Positions 18,444 to 26,485 of a stretch of 64,000 nt of DNA are shown in pieces (within the stretch, counting starts at the first letter, position 1; each line of letters starts with the position of its first letter). The notes under the pieces were generated by a model. It was not told where the DNA came from. It was given only the letters and a program-made list of their open reading frames with translations, and did not search any database. A program made the translations under genes and the position numbers. The stretch is from Actinoallomurus sp963823735 (GTDB lineage Bacteria > Actinomycetota > Actinomycetes > Streptosporangiales > Streptosporangiaceae): the NCBI GenBank assembly GCA_963823735.1, contig CAWGMO010000010.1, positions 496,001 through 560,000 on the forward strand. The letters are read 5' to 3'.

Positions 18444-20405
18444 TCAGATCTGGACGCGCGCCTCGACGGCCTTGACGATCTCCTCGACGGCCTCGTCCAC
18501 CGCGACGGCGTTCTTCTGCTCACCGCTGCGGTAGCGGAAGGAGACCGCGCTCTTCTCGACGTCGTCGTCGCCGGCCAGCAGCATGAAGGGGATCTTCAGC
18601 TTCTGGGCGTTGCGGATCTTCTTCTGCATGCGGTCGGAGGAGGTGTCGACCTCCACGCGGATGCCGCGCTCGCGCAGCTTCGCGGCGACCTTCTCCAGGT
18701 GGGAGGCGTGGGCGTCGCCGATCGGGATGCCGACGACCTGCACCGGGGACAGCCACGGCGGCATGGCGCCCGCGTAGTGCTCCAGGAGCACGCCGAAGAA
18801 GCGCTCGATCGAGCCGAACAGCGCCCGGTGGATCATGACCGGCTGCTGGCGGGTGCCGTCGGCCGCCTGGAACTCCAGCCCGAACCGCTTGGGCTGGTTG
18901 AAGTCGACCTGGATGGTCGACAGCTGCCAGCTACGGCCGATGGCGTCCTTGGCCTGCACGGAGATCTTCGGGCCGTAGAAGGCCGCGCCGCCCGGGTCGG
19001 CGACGAGCTCCAGGCCGGACTCGGCGGCGGCGGTCGCCAGCGCCTCGGTGGCCTCGGCCCAGTCGGCGGCGTCACCGATGAACTTGTCGGAGTCGTCGCG
19101 GGTGGACAGCTCCAGGAAGAACTCGTTCAGCCCGTAGTCGCGCAGCAGGTCGAGGACGAAGGTGAGGAGGTTCTTGATCTCCCCGCCCATCTGCTCGCGG
19201 GTGCAGTAGATGTGCGAGTCGTCCTGGGTCATGCCGCGGACGCGGGTGAGGCCGTGCACGACGCCGGACTTCTCGAACCGGTAGACGGTGCCGAACTCGA
19301 ACAGCCGCAGCGGCAGCTCGCGGTAGGACCGCCCACGGGCGTCGAAGATCAGGTTGTGCATCGGGCAGTTCATCGGCTTGAGCCGGTAGTCGGTGCCGTC
19401 GACCTCGAAGGCCGGGAACATGTCCTCGGCGTACCACGGCAGGTGGCCGGAGGTCTCGAACAGCTGGCCCTTGGTGATGTGCGGGGTGTTGACGAACTCA
19501 TACCCCGCCTCCTCGTGCCGGCGGCGGGCGTAGTCCTCCATGACCCGGCGGACGACGCCGCCCTTGGGGTGGAAGACCGCCAGGCCGCTGCCGATCTGGC
19601 TGGGGAAGGAGAACAGGTCGAGCTCGGCGCCGAGCTTGCGGTGGTCGCGCTTCTCGGCCTCCTCCAGCATCTTCAGGTAGGCGTCCTGCCGGTCGCGCGA
19701 CTCCCAGGCGGTGCCGTAGATGCGCTGGAGCTGGGGGTTCTTCTCACTCCCCCGCCAGTACGCACCGCCGGTGCGCATCAGCTTGAAGGCCGGGATCACG
19801 CGGGTGGTCGGCAGGTGCGGGCCGCGGCAGAGGTCCTTCCAGCACAGGTCGCCGGTCTTGGCGTCGAGGTTGTCATAGATGGTCAGCTCGCCACCGCCGA
19901 CCTCCACGCTCTCCTCGTCCGCGGCGGCGCCCTTGAGGCCGATCAGCTCCAGCTTGTACGGCTCGGCGGCGAGCTCCTCGCGCGCGTCGTCGTCGGCGAT
20001 GACGCGGCGGGAGAACCGCTGGCCCTGCTTGACGATCTCGCGCATGCGCTTCTCGATGCGCTTGATGTCGTCGGGCTGGAAGGGGACCTCGACGTCGAAG
20101 TCGTAGTAGAAGCCGTTCTCGACCGGCGGGCCGATGCCCAGCTTGGCCTCGGGGAACAGCTCCTGTACGGCCTGCGCCATGACATGCGCGGCCGAGTGGC
20201 GCATGATGGCGAGCCCCTCGTCGGAGCCGATCTCGATCGGCTCGGCGGCGTCGCCGTCGCACAGGGCGTACGCCAGGTCGCGGGCCTGGCCGTTCACGCG
20301 GGCCGCGATGACGGTGCGCCCGTCGGCTTCGAGCGCTTCCCCGGCGGTGGTGCCGGCCGCCACCACACGCTCGCTTCCGCCGAGGGTGATGCGCAGCTCA
20401 GACAC
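18444..20405 (-). CDS. thrS: Threonine-tRNA ligase
   Basis: ThrRS charges tRNA-Thr and edits Ser-tRNA-Thr. Domains in order are TGS (about 1-65), the editing domain with HSAAHVMAQAV near 70, the class II core with motif 1, RLKPMNCPMHN (zinc Cys) and motif 2 FRYEKSG-like FEKSGVVHG, and a C-terminal anticodon domain from about 545. Two starts are plausible. GTG 20405 has GAGGAG five bases upstream and gives the usual N-terminus (653 residues). An in-frame ATG at 20483 with AAAGGAG would add 26 residues. I prefer the GTG because the TGS domain begins directly after it. Confidence 0.95.
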   Translation of the reverse strand: MSELRITLGGSERVVAAGTTAGEALEADGRTVIAARVNGQARDLAYALCDGDAAEPIEIGSDEGLAIMRHSAAHVMAQAVQELFPEAKLGIGPPVENGFYYDFDVEVPFQPDDIKRIEKRMREIVKQGQRFSRRVIADDDAREELAAEPYKLELIGLKGAAADEESVEVGGGELTIYDNLDAKTGDLCWKDLCRGPHLPTTRVIPAFKLMRTGGAYWRGSEKNPQLQRIYGTAWESRDRQDAYLKMLEEAEKRDHRKLGAELDLFSFPSQIGSGLAVFHPKGGVVRRVMEDYARRRHEEAGYEFVNTPHITKGQLFETSGHLPWYAEDMFPAFEVDGTDYRLKPMNCPMHNLIFDARGRSYRELPLRLFEFGTVYRFEKSGVVHGLTRVRGMTQDDSHIYCTREQMGGEIKNLLTFVLDLLRDYGLNEFFLELSTRDDSDKFIGDAADWAEATEALATAAAESGLELVADPGGAAFYGPKISVQAKDAIGRSWQLSTIQVDFNQPKRFGLEFQAADGTRQQPVMIHRALFGSIERFFGVLLEHYAGAMPPWLSPVQVVGIPIGDAHASHLEKVAAKLRERGIRVEVDTSSDRMQKKIRNAQKLKIPFMLLAGDDDVEKSAVSFRYRSGEQKNAVAVDEAVEEIVKAVEARVQI

Positions 20406-20520
20406 GTGTGCTCCTCGTTGGTCAGTGATATCGGCGTCGAATGCTATCGATTCCGCGCCTACGCCGGACGCTACCCGCTCCATGGCGCGCTCCTTTCGTC
20501 AGGGAGCGGACCACCGCAGC

Positions 20521-20554
20521 ACTGAGGCCCCGGGATCGCTCCCGGGGCCTCAGT
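20521..20554 (-). promoter_or_regulatory. Strong hairpin in the thrS leader
   Basis: A perfect 15-bp inverted repeat with a GCGA tetraloop (minus strand) lies between trxA and thrS, 38 nt upstream of the ATG at 20483. There is no U-run after it. A second hairpin (20584-20602, 7-bp CGCCGGG stem) lies further upstream. It could be the trxA terminator or part of a regulated thrS leader; the sequence alone does not decide. Confidence 0.55.
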
Positions 20555-20686
20555 ACCGCGTATGTCAGTGCGTGCGGCCGCTGCGCCGGGGTGTGCCCGG
20601 CGTCGTCGTCAGATGTGCGGCTGCCACAGTGGGGACTTTAGCCGATCGGGCCGGTCACGGCGCGGCGATTCACGGCGCGGCCTCGA

Positions 20687-21046
20687 TCAGGACTGGCCGG
20701 CGAGGCGGCTGCGCACGTCGTCCATGTCCAGGGCGCGCACCTGTTCGATGAGGCTCTCCAGAGCCTGCTCGGGAAGGGCGCCCGGCTTGGCGAAGACGAT
20801 CACGCCGTCGCGGATCGCCATGATCGTGGGGATCGAGGAGATCTCGAACCGTGCCGCCAGCTCCTGCTCGGCCTCGGTGTCGACCTTGCCGAAGGTGATG
20901 TCGGCGTGCTTGTCGGCCGAGCGCTCGTAGACCGGCGCGAACATCCGGCACGGGCCGCACCAGCTCGCCCAGAAGTCGACCAGCACGATGCCCTCGGCGC
21001 TCGTCTTCTCGTCGAAGTTCTCGACGGTCAGTGTCGTCGTGGCCAC
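20687..21046 (-). CDS. trxA: Thioredoxin
   Basis: The 119-residue protein is a standard thioredoxin: VDFWASWCGPCRMFAPVY carries the WCGPC redox centre near residues 29-34, the cis-proline is in SSIPTIMAIRDG, and a short Asp/Arg/Ser-rich tail follows. It reduces cytosolic disulphides. The ATG at 21046 gives the normal N-terminus MATTTLTVENFDEK. It lies upstream of thrS on the same strand, separated by 281 nt with two hairpins, so the two are probably separate units. Confidence 0.93.
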   Translation of the reverse strand: MATTTLTVENFDEKTSAEGIVLVDFWASWCGPCRMFAPVYERSADKHADITFGKVDTEAEQELAARFEISSIPTIMAIRDGVIVFAKPGALPEQALESLIEQVRALDMDDVRSRLAGQS

Positions 21047-21380
21047 GTCATCAGCTCCTCGTCGTGGAAGTCAGCGACGGTGCCCTCGTACCGCCGCCCT
21101 CGGCACAACCGGGCGAAGGGGACCGAAATTCCAGGGATGCCGTCTCGACCGCTCCCGGCCTCGGCGGGGGGTTCCGGCGGCCGGGACGGCGTTCCGGGCG
21201 ACCGGTCGATCTCGTCGGCGGCCGCCCGTTTCGCGGCCACACTAGGCCACAACCGAACTGTCAGGGGCGTCGTCATAGCGGGAGCACGACGCCCCGTGGC
21301 GGCTGTGGAGCCGATACCCCGGGGAGCGTCTGGCGTCACCCGGCTTCGGCTTTTGGCTGCCTGATCTGCGGTTCAGTCGG
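21047..21380. other. Non-coding stretch between trxA and the small peptide gene
   Basis: I see no convincing gene here. Open frames exist on both strands but lack ribosome sites and family motifs. It should hold the trxA promoter, but I cannot place -35 and -10 boxes with confidence. Confidence 0.4.
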
Positions 21381-21536
21381 TCAACAGCACCGAACTGGGG
21401 GTTCTGTAGGGAGGGTGGAGGAGGTGACGGATGTGGACGAGGCGGAGACCGCGAGGGTGCCTACGGCACCGTACGCGACCAGCCAGGTAGCCGTACTGAC
21501 AATGATCAGGGAGACGATCCTGCCAAGATGTGACAT
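21381..21536 (-). CDS. Small membrane or secreted peptide (51 aa), divergent from the XRE-TPR regulator
   Basis: A 51-residue frame starts at ATG 21536 with AAAGGAT upstream (about 9-10 bases). Residues 1-6 contain one Arg, residues 7-30 are strongly hydrophobic (VSLIIVSTATWLVAYGAVG in part), and the remaining 21 residues are polar, Ser/Thr-rich and end in PPVRCC. This layout fits a signal-anchored or exported pro-peptide; cleavage near AVSA is possible. Its ATG is 51 bp from the divergent regulator ATG, so the two share a control region. No homologue is recognised; a chance frame cannot be excluded. Confidence 0.5.
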   Translation of the reverse strand: MSHLGRIVSLIIVSTATWLVAYGAVGTLAVSASSTSVTSSTLPTEPPVRCC

Positions 21537-21587
21537 TCTTTCTATCCTTTCGTGTGGTTCTGTCACTTTCTTGTAGAGGCGGGCGGG

Positions 21588-22887
21588 ATGCGGGGTCAAG
21601 AATCACTCGGCGAACGGATACGCAACTTGCGGCTACGCAAGAACATGTCTCAGGCGCAACTGGCCTGGCCAGAGCTGTCCGACAGCTATGTATCACTTAT
21701 CGAGAGCGGTAAACGCACTCCGGCACCCGCGATGATCGCACTGATCGCCCGGAAGCTCGACTGTTCGTCGGCCTATCTCACCACCGGGGTCACCGAAGAG
21801 GCCATGAGCGGGCTCCAGGAGACCCTGGGGTACGCCCACATCGCCCTGCAGAACGGCGCCGCGGACGAGGCCCGCGTCTGCTTCGCCGAGGTCCTGTCCC
21901 ACCCTGCCCTGTCGGACCTGCCGTCGCTCGCGCACGAGGCCCGCTGGGGTCACGCGCTCGCCCTGGAGGCGACCGGCGCCCTCGAACAGGCCATCACCGA
22001 GCTCGAGATCGCGGCGCAGATGATCTCGCCGCAGAGCGAGCCCGAGCGCTGGGCCGAGCTGCACACCTCGCTCAGCCGCTGCCACCGTGAGCGCGGCGAC
22101 CTGGCCGCGAGCATCAGCACCGGCGAGAACGCGCTGGACCGGCTGACCGAGAGCGGCGGCCAGTGGACCGACTCCATGGTCATGCTCGGCGCCACCATCC
22201 TCGCCGCCTACGACGTCCGCGGCGACCTCGCGTACGCCACGCAGTTCGCCCAGACGCTGGTCGAGCGCGCCGAGAGCATCGGCAGCCCGAAGGCGCTCAT
22301 GGCGGCGTACTGGAACGCCGCCTGGGTCGCGGAGTCGCGCGGCGACTTCGACGGCGCCCTCAAACTGGCCGAGCGCGCGGTCGCGCTGCTCGGCGAGGAG
22401 AACGACCCCCGTAACCTCAGCCGCCTCCGCACCGCCTACGCGCACTTCCTGCTCGACCGCCCGGCCGGAACGCGCCGAGGAGGCGCGCGAGCTGCTGATC
22501 CGGTCCGAGCGCGAAGTGGACGAGAGCGCCGCCAGCACGGTCGACACCGCGTGGTGCCTCACGATCCAGGCGCGCGTCGAGCTGACGCTCGGCCGCCCGA
22601 TCGAGGCCGCCGCGATGGGCCGCCGCGCGACCGACCTGCTGCACGGCACCGCCGGGCTGGCCATCGCCGAGGCCTACACGGTCCTGGGCGACGCCTGCGT
22701 ACGCCTGGACCGGCGCGAGGAGGCCGTCACGGCCCTCTCGCAGGCCGTGGAGTACCTGGAGAAGATGGAGGCGCACCGCCCGGCGGCGCGCACCTGGTTC
22801 GAGCTGGCGGAGCTGCTCGGCGCCGCCGGCCGCGCCGACGGCCAGAAGGAGGCCTTCCACCGCGCCCTGTCCTGCATGGGGCTGTGA
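21588..22887 (+). CDS. XRE-family HTH regulator with TPR repeats (one frameshift)
   Basis: About 432 residues once the break is repaired. Residues 5-60 are an XRE/Cro HTH (LGERIRNLRLRKNMSQAQLA, SYVSLIESGKRTPAP). From about 75 onward are helical TPR repeats, such as LGYAHIALQNGAADEARVCF and AEAYTVLGDACVRLDRREEA. This HTH-TPR layout is that of the peptide-sensing RRNPP regulators of Firmicutes and of many uncharacterised actinobacterial proteins. One extra base near 22,460 shifts the frame; sequence on both sides is continuous TPR, so a sequencing error is likely. The ATG 21588 follows AGAGG. Confidence 0.82.
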
Positions 22888-23015
22888 CGCGGTAACCGTT
22901 CACGGAAGAGCGGAACCGGACGGCGCCGCACGGCGTCTGTCTTGTACGCTCATGCGGGTTTCTGGATAGAACCTGAGTAATACCTGCATATTCGTGAACA
23001 ACGGAGGATGACGTA

Positions 23016-23162
23016 ATGGTTCAGCGGCTTCGTACCGCGACCGTGGCGAGCCTGGTGCTCGTGCCGGCACTTCTGGGCCTGTCGGCGTGCGGCCACTCGC
23101 ACCACACCCACCACGTTGTCGTGCACCACGTCGTCCACCACCACGTGGTGCACCACCACTAA
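23016..23162 (+). CDS. Histidine-rich mini-lipoprotein (48 aa)
   Basis: A tiny gene with GGAGG eight bases before its ATG. Residues 1-21 form a basic then hydrophobic signal, ending in the lipobox LSAC with Cys 25. The mature lipopeptide is only 24 residues, 13 of them histidine in blocks of two and three separated by valines (for example HHVVHHHVVHHH). A strong terminator follows, so it is a single-gene transcript. The His content suggests surface binding of zinc, copper, nickel or haem, but no function is known and no metal regulator or transporter is adjacent. Confidence 0.8.
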   Translation: MVQRLRTATVASLVLVPALLGLSACGHSHHTHHVVVHHVVHHHVVHHH

Positions 23163-23181
23163 GGGGTTCGACGTTCAGATC

Positions 23182-23210
23182 AACGGGGGACGGCGGCGCC
23201 GTCCCCCGTT
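23182..23210 (+). terminator. Terminator after the His-rich lipoprotein
   Basis: Perfect 13-bp arms (AACGGGGGACGGC and complement) with a GGC loop, beginning 20 nt after the stop codon, followed by a mixed C/T run. This is a strong intrinsic terminator candidate. Confidence 0.8.
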
Positions 23211-23263
23211 CGCTTTCCCCGGCCTCTTGACGGAGCGGACGACGGGCCTCATTCTCGTCTTCA

Positions 23264-23286
23264 AAGTTAGGAAACCTTCCTAACTT
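23264..23286. promoter_or_regulatory. Palindromic operator upstream of the GH8 gene
   Basis: Perfect 10-bp arms AAGTTAGGAA and TTCCTAACTT are separated by three bases, 66 nt before the GH8 ATG. The TTAGGAA/TTCCTAA core resembles operators reported at actinomycete chitosanase and other glycanase promoters (ROK-type repressors). It is strikingly AT-rich against its surroundings. Confidence 0.6.
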
Positions 23287-23352
23287 GCCCTCACCGCCTG
23301 GGACGGCCCGCCCCCGTACGCCCCGGCGACAGAGTCCCCCGAGGAGCTCCGC

Positions 23353-24661
23353 ATGCTCGTGCGAAAGGGCCGGCCCGCCCTCTCCGTCGCGGCGGCCGCA
23401 GCGATCGCCGCCGTCTCCCTCTCCGCCTGCGCCGTGCGCGGCGACCACACGTCCGCCACGCGCCCGGCGGCCCAGAGCGAACCACTGGCGGCCGCGGCGG
23501 CCATCACGGCCGCAGACGGCGCCGTGCGGCCCGCTGCGAGCCCCGCACACCCGTTCCCGGCCCACGTGACCTACAAGACCGGCGTGATGCCCTCCGCGAG
23601 CCAGAGCGCCCGGGACACGGCCGTCAAGAAGCAGTACGACTCGTGGAAGAAGGCGTACCTGAGATCCGCCTGCGGCGGCTACCTCGTCTACGCGAGCGGC
23701 GACGCCCCGAACAAGGGCACCGTGTCCGAGGCGCAGGGGTACGGCATGAACATCGTGCCGCTCATGGCGGGATACGACGCGAACGCCCAGGCGGAGTTCG
23801 ACGGGCTGTGGCACGTCGCCTCCACCCACCGGGACGGCCAGGGCATGATGGAGTGGAAGCTCGACGGCAAGACGTGCGCGTACGCCGACTCCGGCACGCC
23901 CGACGCCGCCACCGACGGCGACCTCGACGTCGGCTACGGGCTGATCCTGGCCGACAAGCAGTGGGGCGGCTACTCCAGCGCCGCCCACGACTGGCTCTCC
24001 AAGCTCTACGCGGCCGACGTCGCGCCCGACGGGCACCTCAAGTGCGAGGACGACGGGCCGGACACCGACACGAGGCCGTCGGACTTCATGCTCGACCACC
24101 TGCGCGCCTTCGCGGCGTACGACACGAGCCACGACTGGGCCAAGGTCGTGACCCGCACGAAGGCCGTCATCCAGGAGTTCACCGCCGCGTACTCCTCCTC
24201 GGCGAACCTGCTGTCGGACTTCGTGGTGAAGGCGAACACGACAGAGCCCCAAGCCGGCCCCGGCCGACTACCAGGAGAGCCAGCCGGACAACATCGTCGG
24301 CTACAACTCCGTGCGGGTGCCGTGGCACGTCGGCACGGACGCGCTGGTCTCCGGCGACACGGTCAGCATCGGCGTCGCGAAGAAGGAGTCGGCGAGCTAC
24401 AAGAGCCACGCGGGCGGTGACCCGGACCACATCTACCCGCACACGAAGCTGGACGGCACCCCGACGCAGACCGGCGACCAGAGCGAGGCCGCGAACGACC
24501 CGGTCGGCGTCGCGGCGATGGCCGCCGGCGACCAGGCGTGGACCGACGCGCTCTGGAACTTCCTCGCCACCAACCCCTACGACGACACCTACTACGGCGA
24601 GACCATCAAGATGCTGGTCTACATCGTGATGGCCGGCGACTACTGGACGCCCGCGGGCTGA
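23353..24661 (+). CDS. Secreted glycoside hydrolase family 8 enzyme (one frameshift)
   Basis: About 435 residues after repair. A lipoprotein-type signal ends LSACAVRG near residue 28, then a linker. The GH8 catalytic domain follows: SEAQGYGMNIVPLMAGYD near 124 contains the acid Glu region, and ATDGDLDVGYGLILADKQWG near 187 carries the conserved Asp region. GH8 includes endoglucanases, chitosanases and xylanases; the substrate here is unknown. One extra C in a CCCC run near 24,250 breaks the frame; the rest (YNSVRVPWHVGTDAL onward) continues the domain. The palindrome at 23264-23286 probably controls it. GAGGAG precedes the ATG. Confidence 0.85.
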
Positions 24662-24677
24662 GCCTTCAGCCGGCCCG

Positions 24678-25640
24678 TCAGTTGGCCCGCGCGTTGTGCT
24701 CGGCGCGCGGGCCGATCTCCGGCAGGGCGTCGAGGCGGCGGAGGATCACGCCTTCGCGCAGCGCCCACGGGCAGATCGCGACCTCCTCCTGGCCGAGGAG
24801 GTCCATCGCGGCGTCCGCGACGATCGCGCCGGCGACGAGCTGCGGCGCGCGTCCCTCCGACACTCCCTGGAGGCGCGCGCGCTCGTCCTCGGGCATCGCG
24901 GCGAGGCGTACGGCCCACTCCCTCAGGTCGGCGTGGCTCAGCGAGCGCTTGACGAGGAGGCCCGCGCTGGTCGGCGGCGCGCCGGAGATCCGCGCGAGCT
25001 GCTTGAAGGTCTTGGAGGTGGCCACCGCGTGGTCGGGCGCGCCGTACTTCATCACGCCGCCGACCTCGCGGGCGATCATCGTACGGACGTGCTTGCGCAG
25101 CCGGCGGATCTCCTCCGGCGGTGGCGGGTCGGCGGTGAACCAGTCGCGGGTCAGGCGGCCCGCGCCGAGCGGCAGGGACACCGCGAAGTCGGGCTCCTCG
25201 TCGGCTCCGGAGGCGATCTCCAGCGAGCCTCCGCCGATGTCGAGCACGAGGAGGCGTCCGGACGACCAGCCGAACCAGCGGCGGGCGGCGAGGAAGGTCA
25301 GGCGGGCTTCGTCCTCGCCGGACAGGACCCGGATGCCCATGCCGCTGCCGGCGCGGATCGCCGAAAGGATCTCCTCGCCGTTGACCGCGTCGCGGACGGC
25401 CGAGGTGGCGAAGGCGATGACGTCCTCGACGCCCTTGTCCTCGGCGACGCGCAGGGCGTCCTCGACGAAGGCGCGCAGGCGGCCGGCGCCCTCGTCCGAG
25501 AGCCGGTCGCCGTCCAGGTGGTCGGCGAGCCGGAGCTGCTCCTTGTGGGAGAACGCGGGCAGCGGGCGGGCGCCCGTGTGCGCGTCCACGACCAGAAGAT
25601 GCACCGTGTTGGATCCCACATCCAGAACACCGAGTCTCAT
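24678..25640 (-). CDS. Ppx/GppA-family phosphatase
   Basis: The 320 residues begin MRLGVLDVGSNTVHLLVVD, the phosphate-binding loop of the ASKHA-fold Ppx/GppA family. Further motifs are the FATSAVRDA segment near 90 and VLDIGGGSLEI near 145. Family members hydrolyse exopolyphosphate or (p)ppGpp; short actinobacterial versions like this one are usually Ppx-type. It begins ten bases after the CitE-like stop, so it is probably read through from the long operon upstream, although its function is general and may have its own promoter. Confidence 0.88.
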   Translation of the reverse strand: MRLGVLDVGSNTVHLLVVDAHTGARPLPAFSHKEQLRLADHLDGDRLSDEGAGRLRAFVEDALRVAEDKGVEDVIAFATSAVRDAVNGEEILSAIRAGSGMGIRVLSGEDEARLTFLAARRWFGWSSGRLLVLDIGGGSLEIASGADEEPDFAVSLPLGAGRLTRDWFTADPPPPEEIRRLRKHVRTMIAREVGGVMKYGAPDHAVATSKTFKQLARISGAPPTSAGLLVKRSLSHADLREWAVRLAAMPEDERARLQGVSEGRAPQLVAGAIVADAAMDLLGQEEVAICPWALREGVILRRLDALPEIGPRAEHNARAN

Positions 25641-25650
25641 AACTGTGACG

Positions 25651-26484
25651 CTATCGGGTCTTCGCGCCTGTTTTCCGCCCGGATGTGGACTCCGCGTCGG
25701 CCAGGACGCGTCGCGCCTGGCGGACCACGGCGATGTCCACGAAACCTCCGTCCGGAAGGGCCACGGCTCCCTCGTCGCGCGCGTGCGCCGCGAGGATCCG
25801 GCGGGCGCCGTCGATCTCCTCCGGGGTCGGGCGGTAGGCCTCGGCGATGACCGGGAGCTGCGCCGGGTGGATGGCGGCACGGCCGCGGAACCCGAGCGCG
25901 CGCCCGAGGCGGCAGGACGCCGCGAGCCCGTCCAGGTCGCGTACGTCCGGGTAGACCGACTGGACCGGCGCGGGCAGCCCGGCCGCGCGCGCCGCGACGA
26001 CGACGCGCGACCGCGCCCACGCCAGCCCCGCGTCGTCGGACACGCCGAGGTCGGCGCGCAGGTCGGCCTCGCCGAGCCCGACGCTCGCCACGGCCGGGTG
26101 CGCGGCGGCCAGCTCGTAGGCGCGCTCGACGCCGAGCGCGGACTCCAGCAGCAGGTGCAGGCGTACGCCGGGCGCCAGGGAGGCGGCCTCGCGCACGCGC
26201 CCGGCCGACTCGACCTTCGGCAGGCGTACGCCGTCGGTCGCGGTCAGCGCACCGGCCAGCGCCTCCAGGTCGGCGCGGCCCGCGGCCGTCCCGAGATCGT
26301 TGACGCGGACCTGGACGGGCCGCGTGACGTCCGCCAGCAGCCGTACGGTCCCGGCGCGCGCGGTGTCCTTGGCGCCGGCGGCGACGGCGTCCTCCAGGTC
26401 CAGGATCACCACGCCGGCCTCCGACGCGAGCGCCTTCGCGACCCGCTCGGGGCGGTCGGCCGGCACGTAGAGCAGGACGGTCAT
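25651..26484 (-). CDS. HpcH/HpaI aldolase, CitE-type acyl-CoA lyase
   Basis: The 277-residue product matches CitE-like TIM-barrel lyases: LYVPADRPERVAKAL at the start, VVILDLEDAVAAGAKDTAR near 25-43 with the metal-site acids, VRLPKVESA near 85, and LLLESALGVERA near 110. Such enzymes cleave malyl-, citramalyl- or related acyl-CoAs to a keto acid and acyl-CoA. The start is ATG 26484, one base after the CaiB stop. The CaiB-CitE pair recalls itaconate or citramalate catabolism, but no hydratase is adjacent. It is in the operon with the ABC importer and ADP-ribosylglycohydrolases. Confidence 0.85.
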   Translation of the reverse strand: MTVLLYVPADRPERVAKALASEAGVVILDLEDAVAAGAKDTARAGTVRLLADVTRPVQVRVNDLGTAAGRADLEALAGALTATDGVRLPKVESAGRVREAASLAPGVRLHLLLESALGVERAYELAAAHPAVASVGLGEADLRADLGVSDDAGLAWARSRVVVAARAAGLPAPVQSVYPDVRDLDGLAASCRLGRALGFRGRAAIHPAQLPVIAEAYRPTPEEIDGARRILAAHARDEGAVALPDGGFVDIAVVRQARRVLADAESTSGRKTGAKTR

Positions 26485-26485
26485 C

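Noticed and set aside
20460..20600. T-box riboswitch for thrS
   Set aside because: A TGGT element and an ACCGCG-like string occur near the hairpins, but on inconsistent strands and without the conserved T-box sequence or specifier stem.
21031..21576. Plus-strand frame of 181 codons running into the XRE-TPR control region
   Set aside because: No ribosome site and no recognisable motif; its residues are typical of random GC-rich translation, and it covers the divergent promoter.
22950..23159. Minus-strand frame rich in His and Val opposite the His-rich lipoprotein
   Set aside because: It arises because CAC and GTG codons mirror each other. Only the plus strand has a ribosome site, lipobox and terminator.
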